Below are positions 19,241 through 32,307 of a DNA stretch of 64,000 nt, one piece after another. The translations under genes and the position numbers were made by a program. Where the stretch lies: the NCBI RefSeq assembly GCF_947507565.1, contig NC_089176.1:558001-622000 (forward strand), read 5' to 3'. How positions within the stretch are numbered: position 1 is the first letter of the stretch; every line of letters begins with the position of its first letter. The DNA is from Oscarella lobularis. Lineage: Eukaryota > Porifera > Homoscleromorpha > Homosclerophorida > Oscarellidae. The notes below the pieces were generated by a model. That model saw only the letters and a list, made by a program, of their open reading frames with translations. It was not told where the DNA came from and ran no database searches.

Positions 19241-19273
19241 AGCACGTGGGTTAGCACGTGGGTTAGCACGTGT
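19241..19273. repeat. Three CACGTG E-boxes in a 12-bp tandem repeat
   Basis: AGCACGTGGGTT is repeated two and a half times, placing CACGTG at 19243, 19255 and 19267, immediately upstream of the MSL3 ATG at 19280. Likely promoter element; binding factor unknown. Confidence 0.6.
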
Positions 19274-19279
19274 TTCGGA

Positions 19280-21505
<2,226 letters not shown>

Positions 21506-21670
21506 AAAATACTTGTGTACAAATTCTAAGAAGTGCATTCTTGATAATTATAGTTTTTCCAGTAGCCAATACATGCAGCAAGCAAATCAGCAATAAAATA
21601 TGCTAGGAAGTGTGCGGTGTTTATCCGGGAACATTTTGCATGACGACTACTGTTCTTTTACATTGGAAAC

Positions 21671-21806
21671 TCCCGTATACAGTAGGAAAACGGCTTCTCG
21701 CTAAAAAACCACGAAAAGAGGAGGAGCAGTACTCGTATGTCCCGTATAAAAATCGTGGCTCCTCCTCTTTTCTTAGCAAGGAGCCGTTTTCCCACTGTAT
21801 ACGGGA
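21671..21806. mobile_element. Foldback (MITE-like) inverted repeat
   Basis: 136-bp near-perfect palindrome. The ends are TCCCGTATACAGT / ACTGTATACGGGA and inner arms continue (GGAAAACGGCT / AGCCGTTTTCC, CCACGAAAAGAGGAGG / CCTCCTCTTTTC). It would form one long hairpin. It is non-coding and best explained as a short non-autonomous transposon or foldback element. Confidence 0.6.
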
Positions 21807-21826
21807 ATTTTCAATGGCTGAAAAAT

Positions 21827-21920
21827 AGCGCGTGATGAGACGTTGTTCATTTTGGACATTTGCGTTTGGCGGCGCTTCCGGCGGCGGCGTGTTGAGCGTC
21901 TTCGCTCCTCATCACGCGCT
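21827..21920. repeat. Inverted repeat AGCGCGTGATGAG
   Basis: 13-bp arms AGCGCGTGATGAG (21827-21839) and CTCATCACGCGCT (21908-21920) enclose about 68 bp rich in GGCGG. Possible hairpin or small MITE. Confidence 0.5.
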
Positions 21921-22056
21921 TGCGTTTGATAGCTGAAAAGAGGCTCAAATGAAGTGAATAGATACATACTGGAGTGCACACTCAGCATAACAAACAAAAA
22001 AACAAAAAGTTCAAGAACAAGTCAGTAAAAAAAAAGGAAAAAAACGGCTCTGTTGG

Positions 22057-24396
22057 TTACTGTTCAAGCCAAGGTGTCCAAGCACCGCCGTGTTTGCTGG
22101 GATCAGAGCGAGGATCCCCACCACCGAAGGTGTATATAGGAGGAACTACCGTGCTGTTGTACTCCTGCAACTTCGCTAACAACGATTTCACCTAATCAGA
22201 AAATAGTAGTCACTATTTAGCGTGTCATCAAGAGGACCAGTTATACATGTATGTTGTTCCTCTAGTTATAATTAACGTACGAAGTGACTTTTTTGTATGT
22301 GACTGGGGGACCTTAGAGTCGTTCCTCACCACGTCCATATTTGCAGCTGCCACGTCGTTTTCTTCTCTCTCGTCTTTTACAACATCAAAAAGCTGAACGG
22401 TTGTATTCCACGCGGTGACCGTCGGTTTCATAGCAAACGGCATCGCGTGGAGACTCGCGTTCACAGGCATCGACCAAATGTCCGGTGGCCCAGGATCCCC
22501 GAGGCAAAGTTTCCAATTGCCTTGTCTAATAGCGGCGTGACCCTCTCCTCCCTGCACTCCAGGCCCGTTGACATTGTGAAGACGATCAATATTGATGAGA
22601 ACCTGAGTTAGAATAAAAAAATGAGCTACAGTACAGTAAGAAAGAGGCTCGCTGTCTACTTCGTTTCTCGCTGAAGACTGGTTTTGCGAAATCAAAGGCC
22701 ATTGGTTGAAACCGTCCAATGTTTTAGAACCACTCGGCGAGGGATCAAGTCTTTCAAAAAAAAGGTAATAGATCCGATTATTTAAACTTGACATTGCCAC
22801 TTACCCAAGCATGCTGAGAATGGTCGGAAACCAGTCAGTGGCATGCATCAATCCTTCGTTGTAATACCCAGACGTTGCGAGCATCTTTCCATGCACAAAA
22901 GACTAGAAGCAAAGGTGAGTAATCAGATAAAGCGATATATCTTTTGCGTACCGTTCCTCTAACTCCGCCCTCCCAAAGCGAGTGCTTTCCACCGCGCAGA
23001 GGATAGTTTTCCGTTCCCGTGTTGTCTCCACATATGTGACAGCGACTCGAGCCTCTGATAGGACCCCCATTATCCTAGAACAAAACGCTCAGGAAGCAAA
23101 AATTATTGCAAGTGTCTCTTACGGCAGTAAAAATGATTAACGTGTTGTCCATCATTCCTTTCTCCTTTAGAGCTGACGTCAAATTTCCAATTCCTTCATC
23201 CATGCATGCCAGCATTCCCTACACAGCGAAAACGACGTGAAATAATTTTTTTAGATGAGACATCGTCTTTATTACAGCAAACGTTCTTCGTTCGCTATCC
23301 TCGATTATATGATCGTATGGCGTAACGTAAGAGGGAGGAACTTCACGAGGAGCATGAACAGCTTGATAAGCCAAATACCTAAAACAAATATAAATTATAA
23401 TAGAAAAAAATTTCATTTCGCCAACATACATAAACATTGGAGTACTGGAATCGTGTTCCTTGACAATATTGACTGCCTCTTCTGAAAAAAGGGTAGTGGA
23501 GTATCCACCCTTTGCTTCAGTAGCAACCTAAATAATTAAATATTTTAAGTGACCAAATGACTATCACTTCTCAATGTACATGCGAGCAGCCGTTTCCACA
23601 ACGAGCCTCCTTGTCTCTTCGGAAATCGTATCCCTTTCCAGCCATGTGTTTAAAATAGTCTTCGCCGCCACCGTAGAAACCATAGAACGAGTCGAATCCT
23701 CGGAAAGTGGGCGTATGTTCCCACGTGTAAAAGCCGAGATGCCACTGAAAAGAGTTTCGGCTTTAGAAATTAAAAAAATGGTTATCCATTCCCTCACCTT
23801 TCCTATAGCGTGAGTCGAGTATCCGGCCTCTTTGAGTCGCTGAGGAAGCAACGTTTCACTCAAATTCAACCCTTCAGCCTAAGAAGGAGAAAGTTTCTCA
23901 TGTATATAATTTTTTCTAGGCGTACAATGCCTACCTTGCTTGAAGAGAGAACGTAGTGTTGCATGCCATATCGAATTGGATAGCGGCCAGTCAAGAAAGA
24001 AGCCCGACTGAAATAGCATTTAATTAACAAAAAACTACGATTACAATAGTCGCTTGCCTTGGAGAACACACAGGCTGAACGTAGTACTGTAATACACAAG
24101 GAATAGCAAATTTCACGTGATCGAGTGACTGTGAGTAGAGGAGGCTTTTACCTGGTTCAGAACTACTCCTTCTTTAGCCAACTGGTCGAGATTTGGAGTT
24201 TTGATGCGAGTTCCACGAAAACCGAGGTCGTGGTAGCCTAGATCGTCCGCTTCGAACGAGAAAACTCGCAATTGAAGCTGCGATGCTTATATTATAGGCG
24301 CATTTGCTTACCCACAATAAAGAGAATGTGCGGGTGTTCCGCAGCACTGGCTGCTGTAACGCCGAGAAGAAGGAATAAAGCGCTACCGAAAAGCAT
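22057..24396 (-). CDS. Arylsulfatase B/I/J-like sulfatase
   Basis: Sulfatase of the ARSB group (GalNAc-4-sulfatase type), secreted or lysosomal. Fourteen exons: 24396-24312, 24249-24152, 24086-24058, 24007-23935, 23878-23798, 23744-23580, 23527-23430, 23378-23276, 23218-23123, 23074-22952, 22902-22805, 22750-22660, 22602-22330, 22191-22057, about 489 aa. Signal peptide [18 protein letters not shown], then [17 protein letters not shown], the formylglycine signature [44 protein letters not shown] and [11 protein letters not shown]. All catalytic motifs are kept. The signature is split by the intron 24008-24057, which has a GC donor (GCAAGC): exon 3 ends ...CSP-AG and exon 4 supplies the rest of Ser and the Arg. 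In contrast, the ARSA-like cluster at 7960-14360 is intronless, so the two sulfatase groups have different histories. Confidence 0.93.
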
Positions 24397-24432
24397 TTCG
24401 TCTTCTAGCGCGCGCTTCTGCAGACGGGCGTC
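24397..24432. promoter_or_regulatory. 36-bp divergent spacer between two start codons
   Basis: The ATG of the sulfatase (minus strand, 24396) and the ATG of the sialyltransferase (plus strand, 24433) are separated by 36 bp, rich in GCGC. Promoter elements must overlap or lie inside the opposite gene. Both genes act on glycans. Confidence 0.6.
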
Positions 24433-25580
24433 ATGGTGGCAAACGCAAAACGGCGAGTTTTCCTAGTGCTCGCACTTCTACTTGTCGCTGCCGTCGTTCT
24501 ATGGCACCTTGCGATATCTGCTTCCCCGCGCACCGTTTCGAAACCGAGAATAACAACAAAACCAACTGCAGTTGAGCCCGAATCACGCGAGAAGTCGAAA
24601 ATCGACGATGCGACGCCTGCAACGCAAAAAGCATCAAATCCCACTACTCTCAACGGCTATACATCCGTACTCGACTCGTCTCGACCTCTCCAAATGAACT
24701 GCGTCACGTGCTCGCTCGTCTCGAGTTCCGGTCGCATTCTCGATCAATCTAAAGGCGACGAAATCGACGGGGCTGACTGCGTGATTCGCATGAACGCGGC
24801 TCCGGTGAAAGGCTACGAAATCGACGTCGGTCGTCGTACGACTCTGCGCGTTTTGTCGCAATTCAGCGTACCGTATGCGCTGAATCGCGCACAGAATCTA
24901 ATCGACGAGAAACTCGAATATTTCGCTGCGTGGGGTGCAGAGCAGCATTTGGGCGACAATACGCCAAAGGGAAAGGCGATGATCGAAACGGCAAAAAAGA
25001 TACCTGACATAGGATTCTATAGAGTGACTCCAAAGTACTATTGGTATCAGGACGAAATTTTTCAGAAAGCTACCGGAAAGCCACGGTACAACTCATAATA
25101 AATAAATAAATATAATAGATGTAGTTAATTATTAAAATTAATTAAATTAGGGAATTAAAGGAAGGCCATTCTATTTTAGTTTTTTAGGCAACAGTCGGGA
25201 ACTTGGCTGAGTACGGGTTGGTTCACGTTTGACGTCATCAAACTGGCATGCAAGCGGACAAAAGTCTATGGTAAAGTCTATGGTATGATACCAGAAGATT
25301 TTTGCCTGTAAGTCTTTTTTAGTAGGATAGTGTAATGAGTACTACAGTATGCTTCCCTTGCAGAGATCCCAATGCTCCAAAGGCGTTTTATCATTATTGG
25401 GAACGCAGTGCTGGCGACGAGTGTAGCTACTACAAAGGTATGGAGAATAGGCATTCTGGTGCTCATCGGTTTATGACTGAAAAAGCGATTTTTGCTCAAT
25501 GGGCTATAACACATAATATCACGTTTCATTCGCCTGAATGGGATCCGAGGAAGCATACAGAGGCTCATCATAACTTTTAG
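24433..25580 (+). CDS. ST6GalNAc III-VI-like alpha-2,6-sialyltransferase
   Basis: CAZy GT29 sialyltransferase, about 329 aa, exons 24433-25085, 25188-25307, 25364-25580. A type II Golgi anchor (RRVFLVLALLLVAAVVLWHLA) and a Ser/Thr/Lys stem precede sialylmotif L (CVTCSLVSSSGRILDQ..GDEIDGADCVIRMNAAP..EIDVGRRTT). Motif S is WLSTGWFTFDV...VYGMIPEDFC, motif III is YHYWE, and motif VS is HRFMTEKAIF with the catalytic His and Glu. These motifs match ST6GALNAC3/5/6, which add sialic acid to GalNAc of sialylated O-glycans or gangliosides. A 12-bp tandem duplication (25261-25272 and 25273-25284) inserts four residues (KVYG repeated) inside motif S. Splice joins are phase-consistent. Its head-to-head partner is the ARSB-like gene. 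Confidence 0.92.
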
Positions 25581-25842
25581 GAACTTTGTGTGTAAATTTT
25601 GCTGCCTCAAAAAATTTTTTGGTTGTAGTTACGTGTAATTAAGAAAACGTATTATTTAGAGATTTAGTGAAACCACATCTAAATAAACGAAATTGCGAAT
25701 TTTGGCCTCGCGTGTTGCTTAGTTAGGACGCTCAACAATAAAAGGAAGACGGAAAGCGCTCGCTTAGAAAAGAAACCGTAGATTAAATACCTACTGTACC
25801 TTCAAACTTTCAGCTGCTGGATGCCGCGCGCGTTAGAGCACG
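25581..25842. other. Intergenic region and left edge of the duplication
   Basis: The sequence resembling the edge of copy B begins near 25765 (TTAGAAAAGAAACCGTAGA). No coding signal before the SDR start at 25843. Confidence 0.5.
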
Positions 25843-26837
25843 ATGGAAGTCTCTGCGAGGGTTGGAGCAGCAGCAAGCTTGAGGGTACAGTTAGCCCCTC
25901 AATATAGATGTAGTTTATAGGCTAGTACCTTGAAGGATCAAGTTGCTCTGGTTGCCGGCGGAGCTGGTGTCGTGGGAGCAGGTGCAGTGCGTAGTTTCTT
26001 GAAGCTGGGAGCTACAGTCATAGTACCTTCAAGATCGCAGCAAAAATTAGACGATCTCATCGCTACAGTTCCGGAAAGTAGGTCAAATTCTCCACGATCT
26101 AAACATATCGCTTTCTACTGTATCTTTATTTTCAGGTGATAGACCGAGACTACTTACTCTTGTAGCTTCAGCTGGATCTCCGGAAGGAGTGGAAAAGATC
26201 GTGAAATTTCTGGATGATAATGAGCTGAAAGTGAATCACGTCGTCAGTTCGTTGGGGACACTGTGGTTCAAAGGGCAGACGATTGGTCAACCTGTTTCCG
26301 AATGGGACAAAATGCGTAAGAGATAAAGCTAAGAGACCATACCTTGTGGTAGTTAAGTCCTTTCACCAATCCACTCCACTCTAAAGAATCTAGAGAAGCC
26401 GTTAGTTGCGCTCTTGATTTTACAGTAATTTTTAATGACAAACTGCTCTTTTAGTTGGAGATGGCGCTAGGTCGCACTTTGTTTTCACCACTCAAATTCT
26501 GCCAAAAATTGCCGACACCAAAAATGCGACGTTTACCTACGTGACGGGAAGGCTTGGTGAAGGCATGAGAATGCCGAATGTCGGATTGATGTGCATCGAC
26601 TATACATGCATCTATGGCTTGATTATGGTCGCCCAAGAAGAGATGAAGGAGAAGCCTATTCGCATCAACGAGTTTCGTCTCGGTCTCTACGTCACAAGAG
26701 AAAAACAGGAATTGGCCGACGAATGTGGCATGGTTTTGGCTGGATTGGCTACTACAAAAGGGTTGGCCGTCAAAGAGAAATTGGTGCGTATTGCCAAGGA
26801 GGAAGACCTCGCCACGTGGCATCAAAAACTGCACTAG
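25843..26837 (+). CDS. Short-chain dehydrogenase/reductase-family protein (copy A)
   Basis: Rossmann-fold SDR-like protein, about 249 aa, exons 25843-25872, 25921-26077, 26136-26315, 26455-26837. The nucleotide-binding loop is VALVAGGAGVVGAGAVR, followed by GATVIVPSRS at the second strand, where Arg/Ser may favour NADP(H). I do not see the classical YxxxK pair, so it may be an atypical SDR or have another activity; substrate unknown. The first intron (25873-25920, 48 nt) appears to use a GC donor (GCAAGC) joining ARVGAA to ASTLKDQ in frame; a GTACAG donor 15 nt further on would also keep frame but gives a 33-36-nt intron. Copy B has GT at the same site. It converges on the receptor gene. Confidence 0.8.
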
Positions 26838-27180
26838 TTTTGTATTATGCTTACCTAGCATGATTTGTGCATTCTCCTTTCTTTCTTTCTTTGAGCGCGT
26901 ACTGAATGTTCATATAGTCTGAAAAAGAGAATACCTGTGACCATCTAGAAGCGAAGAGATCTACTATCTGTATTCGTTCAATAATGGAAGACTGTTTGTT
27001 TGATTAAGGTAATATTTTTGACTTAGAAAGACTTTCTTATCAATACGGAAAAACGTTATGCTGACGTCAAAAAAGTGTGATTAATGAGCAAAGGCAAAAC
27101 AGAACAGCAAACCATTCAGTAATGTATGAATCGAGGCTACCCCTGAGCTGTAGTTTTTAGCATGTAGCACAGCAAGATTA
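26838..27180. other. Convergent intergenic region, copy A
   Basis: 343 bp between the SDR stop and the receptor stop. It is AT-rich, with an AATAATGGAA-like poly(A) region near 26980, and contains no gene. Confidence 0.4.
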
Positions 27181-30100
27181 TTACGAGAGCTGGTCGTACT
27201 CTCTTGCTGTGTTACTCCAGCTAATCGTTCCACCATGTGTGGCGTTGGATGTACTTCCGTCTAGAAGGCGTTGGCGCTTAGGCCGCCACCTCTTGACTTT
27301 CATTATTACCGCCACAACGAGAACGATTCCCACGATTGATCCTATGACGATGCCAGCGATCATTCCAGCACGAGAATCTCCGGTTTTTGACTGCTGCTGT
27401 CCACCACCACCGTCATTCTACTCATGTTAAAAATAAAAACCTGAGTTCAATCGCCTAAAATTTAGTACCTTAGCTATGAAAGAGTCTGAAACATTTTTAT
27501 TTGTTTTCGAGGAAGGTTTGTCGACCACTTCAGTGGAAAATTCAATTTTTTCACTTAGTCCATAACCTCCCGTGACAGTATCTTCTACTCTTATCCTAAA
27601 GTAAGAGCCACCAGCTTTAGATTTAGGCGGAGCAACAGGGTGCTGCCACGTAATAAGATTATCGCCGTAGACCAAGTCTAACAAATAAATAAATGAATTA
27701 ATGAATAAAACGAATTATAATTTATCTATACTATACCTTTAGTGTCTACAGTGTGCAAAAGAGTGTACGGTTCTTCTGACGCCACAACTTGAACACCCGA
27801 GTTCTTAGTATCTGATAGACCAGATACCCCAATAGCTGCTGGTTTCTTCGCGCTAAACGTCGGATCAGCGACAACACAAATCTTCGCAACTGAAAAATGA
27901 GAACAAATAGGGTGAAAATTAATTAATAAAGAACATTGACTGTATGTAGTTTACCCGTGACATTTTGACTCAAACCCGATGCTCCTGTGTACCCCTCGTC
28001 TTCGACGAACGCCGTGCAAACGTCGCCGGCTTGAATTGGCGTTGCCGACTCCCTGCCAACATTCCACGTGACTGTCGAGGAGAGAAAATTCTTGCGAGTG
28101 AAGCAATGTCGGCAGATTTCGCTTTTACCTTTGCCTTGCGTTTTAGGAACATTCCTAGCAATGACCCACTTCCCAGATGTGCACACCAAACCGACTCTGA
28201 CAAACTTTAGGTAGACTAAATTGTCTTCAGCCTAACACCCACCGTTTAAAAATCTATAGACTTTAAAAATACTATTTCTTACAGTGTAAGTGATAGTGTA
28301 ATCCTGATTCACGTAGACGGTTGACGACTTGGCGACGATGTTAACCGTAATAGCACCATCTGTACCAAGTAGAATATTTTCACCCAAAAATTTTAGAACT
28401 CTTTTTACTTACGTCTGAATCGAAATCTAGTGTCACTGCACGATGACAAATAGCTGGGCTTTCCTGATTGGGCTCGAAGGCGGAATAAGCCGCCAGATGT
28501 GCCTTTGATAACCTTAGGCAGGCTCCAAGTTGCATGCGGAAAGCCGGTGATGTTGTCTAAAGACATTAACGTAATTAGTCTCAATAGTTTAGCTACTTTA
28601 CAAAAAAATTTTCTGTACTCGTCAAATTATAAATGACATTTTCGCATTTTTCGTCCATCAGATAGTACTGAAGCGGAACTGGCTTGACGTAGTCCGGTTC
28701 TACTTTGACGAAGACGCTCGTGTTCGTTCCAAACGTCACAACATTGGGCGTCACAATGCATAGATCAGCGTCTAGACAACAAAGAAAACAAAACGTCATT
28801 TGGTACCATAAAAACGTAAATATCTAATTTACGAGTTATAGTAAAAACGTTGCTTTTTCCTTGAGCTCCCGTTTGCGGGTCGTTTAGAAAGAGATAATAT
28901 TCACCCGGGCTTGGATGATGTCCCTGTCCGACCCACCAGTTCAGTTGCTTGTCTTTAGCTAAGAAAACTATAGTGAGATATCAAGACAATGTCTTCTCAA
29001 AAACTCACCAACTACGTTCGGAAATAATCTTCCGTAGAACGTTCCATTCTTGTAATACAAGTCCACGTCCAACTAAAAGAAAAATTGATTACTGAAACAA
29101 ACTCTGGCAGCCAGAGCCGTAGTCTTACATTCAACAAGAGCGTCAACGATGAGTCGTAGTCCCAAGCCAGTGCAGCTTCCGTACCGTAGTAAACAATGGG
29201 CGGGTCAATAAGTTTTCCAGAGTCGTCAACCGGAATTGTGGCATCGATGACACCGCCTTAATTAAGTGAATCAATAACTAAATACTGTAGTGCAACGAAA
29301 CGCCGACTTACGAACGAACTCAACTTCGTCAGAGTATCCAACAAAAGGAGTGCATCCGGACATGGTCCAAGAGGCTCTGATTCGATACTTGACTCCAAAC
29401 GCAGCCCCCTTAGGCAACGTCTTCAAAGGAATGAGAACGTGACCGGAACTCGAAGTACTTTGCACTACGTAAAACGAGTCACGACGATTATTTATTGTTT
29501 TGAAAACGTACCGAGTGTTGTAACCACGCAGTCTTTTGAATCGATCAAGTCGAGTCGGACCGTTGTAGCAGGATTGTTTGCTGGACTTTTGCTAACCGTC
29601 ACGGAAACCGTTGATCCAACAAGAAAAGTTGAAGTAGTAGAAATGCCAAAAGATGCCCCTAAATGCCGATTCATTAAAAATTGTTAGTTCATTGACGGCG
29701 GACTTACGTGTAACTGTAAGTTGCGCCGAATCCAACGCCTCTCCAACGAAATTGTCAGCCGAGCACGTGTACATTCCCTGATCGGTGACGTTGGCGTGGG
29801 GAATTCTGAGCGTAGACTCTCTTCTATCTGCACTGTAAGTGAAATTCTTTCGCGATCCTGTATCGACGTCTTTGCCGTCGTGAGTCCAACTGATTGTCGG
29901 ACTTGGCCAGCCCGTCACAGTGCACAAAAACGAAGCGGGACACCCCGCCCAAACACTCTCATTGCGAGGCTCCACCGACGCAGTAGGAGGTACTATAAAA
30001 AAAAGAAACTCTTCATAAACGTTTCAGGATAAATGAATTTCTCTCACCGCATCCCTGATATCCAGTCAGGTCTATCTTCGAAAATCCCTTGCAACGACAC

Positions 30101-31522
30101 TGCATCGCATACTTCACGTAATAAACACAGGCACGTTTCGCCTTGCTGTCGTCGTCCGGCTCCATGCAAACGTCTATGTAACACTCGCGACTCACAGGCG
30201 TGGGATCGACGTAGAAGACGCTGGACGAATCCGCATTGCACTGGTACATCGCGCCGCGTCGAAAAACGTCGCAGTAGAGAGACGTATCGTGGTAGGGCGT
30301 CTTGCACGCCGTCGGCGTCGACGGCCCCGCGCACGTCGCCGAGTGACTCGGAAGTTGATAGGACTCGGTGAACCTCTGCACGGTCTGATCATTTAAGGGA
30401 TTACTTATCCACGGCAATGTCGTCCCGTCGATGAGAGTGAAATCGTCGCTCTTGTCGCCGTCCCATTTTCCGCACAGTCCCAGAATCTGATTCTTGACGG
30501 AGCTTCCCACTAGAACTTGGATGTTGTACTGCCCTGTCCAGCGTACGGCAAAACTGCCGTGATTGTAGTCACAATGGCATGTCGTCGTCAAAACGTGACC
30601 GTCGCTCTGAACGATCACGCGCGCGTCTTCGATCAACTCGGGCAGATTACCGGTCACGTCGTTGCCGTTAATCGTGACCCCGCCGTGCAACGCGTCCATT
30701 CTAATAACCGTCGGCGTCACCGCGCCATTCGTATCGTTTGCCGCCTTGACGCCAGCCGCCGACGTGGGACACGGAAAAACGTTGATGATCGCCCCCGAAA
30801 CGCACGACCTGTCGCCGGCGCACTTCACCGTTTCAATTTGTATATTGAATCGCGGATATTTCAGACTGCGCACGTTGTCGTAGACGGCGTAGTAAACGCA
30901 GGCGCCGTAAAACGAGTAGAGCGAGCCGTCGAACGTCGTCGCGTGGGGATCTCCCGTCATCGTGCACGTTCCGTACGACGGCTGAGGCGGCGTCGACGGC
31001 GCCGACGTATTCACGACCAATAGAGTCTGAAACGAGGACGTGTATGATGGGAGAAGATCTTGACGATTCATCATTGTTAGAGCGTCGGCGTAGCCTACGA
31101 GACAACAATATCGCATTATTTATTATTTATTATATTTTAATTGCCTTCGAATGGGCAGTGACGTTCATTGCATTTTGTCGTCGTCAGTCGCGTGTCCGGT
31201 CCCGCGCACTTTCGGCCGCCCGAACTCGGTGCCGGATTCGTGCAGTTTCGTTTTTCGAGGATAACGCCGCCGGTTCCGCATGATTTCGAGCAGTAGGACG
31301 TCGCTTTCCACGCACTCCAACCGTCGTTGACAGGCGCTGAAGAAAAAAAAGATAGATGCAACGTTAGAACAGGAAAATGTTTCGACATCATGAAGCAAGC
31401 AAGGAACGCGAGAGCATTTCGCCTTTTCTACATCGTATTGCTTTCGTACCTCGTTTGGATCTTTTGTGGCTTGGAGAGGCTGCAGCGAAGGCGCACAGGC
31501 TGAGCAAAAGCAGGAACCGCAT
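27181..31522 (-). CDS. TSP1-vWD-C8-Ig single-pass receptor, copy A
   Basis: Type I membrane protein, about 1135 aa in 17 exons: 31522-31450, 31336-31145, 31094-30048, 29992-29708, 29658-29512, 29464-29312, 29256-29129, 29072-29009, 28958-28833, 28771-28619, 28556-28413, 28359-28283, 28231-28129, 28071-27955, 27889-27737, 27677-27469, 27417-27181. Signal peptide MRFLLLLSLCAFAAA; TSP1 repeat (GWSAWKATSYCSKSCGTGG, about 25-88); vWD domain (GTCTMTGDPHATTFDG, GLCGKWDGDKSDDF) with a C8-like Cys-rich segment to about 437; one Ig domain (about 438-532, CTVTGW..YTCSADN); about 520 residues of exon-sized beta-rich modules I cannot name; TM (MIAGIVIGSIVGIVLVVAV, about 1078-1100); short basic tail ending EYDQLS with a YxxPhi-type motif. 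Exon 2 ends at a GC donor. Likely an adhesion or recognition receptor; this architecture is not one I know. Confidence 0.88.
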
Positions 31523-31993
31523 CTTTCAGTCTGTTCTGTCAATGACCGATTGGTTTCTGTGCAAGGAGAGTTTATATAGGTGCGATTCACATGATCTAAG
31601 CACCTGTAGATTGGCCAATGAGAGAGTGGGGATTCGTAGGGGGAAAAACCCCCTCCCCAAAAGACATAATCGGTCAGGTGCCTTGCTCGTGAGGCACATG
31701 ACAATGATGCAAGACCAATTCTGGGGACTGCTCTTAGGCTTTATGGCACTAGGAGAATTTTATCCGTCTTGCAGCTTAGACTCGAAACCCCACTGATTGG
31801 TGACGAATTTGCTGCTTCTCTGTCTTGTTTCGCTGCTGTTTCCTTGTTTACTCCCACGAAAAGGTCGTCAACTCGTGAGCTGACGTAATCTCGTAGGCGT
31901 GCACTTTCGATATGGCCTACGCTATGAACTGAGGTCCGTAGATCGTTTTCTTGACAGTGAAAGCTAGTCTCGCGTGGCCGTGGCCAGATCTCT

Positions 31994-32023
31994 CTCCAGT
32001 GGTGGTTAATATCACCACTGGAG
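31994..32023. repeat. Palindrome 1: CTCCAGTGGTG inverted repeat
   Basis: 11-bp arms 31994-32004 and 32013-32023, 8-nt AT-rich loop. First of three consecutive hairpins. Confidence 0.85.
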
Positions 32024-32036
32024 TTAATTCCCCGAA

Positions 32037-32077
32037 CACCAGGGCGCGCGGGGGCTTCGCCCGCGCGCGCCCTGGTG
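32037..32077. repeat. Palindrome 2: CACCAGGGCGCGCG inverted repeat
   Basis: 14-bp perfect GC-rich arms at the ends of 32037-32077, nearly palindromic through a GGCTTCG centre. Confidence 0.85.
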
Positions 32078-32093
32078 GGACGGGCTCTCAAAC

Positions 32094-32128
32094 CACGGAT
32101 TCTAGAGAGAATCTCTCTAGAATCCGTG
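32094..32128. repeat. Palindrome 3: CACGGATTCTAGAGAGA inverted repeat
   Basis: Perfect 17-bp arms (32094-32110 and 32112-32128) around a single base, so a near-cruciform without loop. Confidence 0.9.
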
Positions 32129-32162
32129 CTCAAACGTGATCGGGCAAAATCTCAAAGTGTGT

Positions 32163-32165
32163 CTT

Positions 32166-32223
<58 letters not shown>

Positions 32224-32224
32224 G
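32163..32224. repeat. (CTGT)n microsatellite
   Basis: About 14-15 consecutive CTGT units directly after the palindrome cluster. Confidence 0.95.
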
Positions 32225-32307
32225 GTATACCCTGACGTCACAATCGCACTTAGGCTAACAACGGGCCATCATTATCTAGTTAAATCATTATCTAGTATCC
32301 CTGGTTG

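Larger units (their letters stand above)
21506..22056. other. Intergenic region with two foldback repeats
   Basis: No gene supported. The first 100 bp contain a decayed direct repeat of the MSL3 3' end (TTTCCAGTA..CAGTACAT..GCAAGCAAAT at about 21447 and 21554). Two inverted repeats follow, listed separately. The last part is the 3' flank of the sulfatase on the minus strand. Confidence 0.5.
25757..31655. repeat. Segmental duplication, copy A
   Basis: About 5.9 kb containing the SDR gene (+) and the TSP1-vWD-Ig receptor (-). It is repeated as copy B at 32636-38427 with high identity in exons, introns and intergenic sequence. The right limit is near GATTGGCCAATGAGA at about 31610-31640. Confidence 0.9.
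31523..32307. other. Intergenic region rich in palindromes
   Basis: No gene supported. The first 130 bp are the receptor promoter, shared with copy B. Three perfect or near-perfect palindromes at 31994-32128 and a (CTGT)n tract follow, listed separately. Confidence 0.6.
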
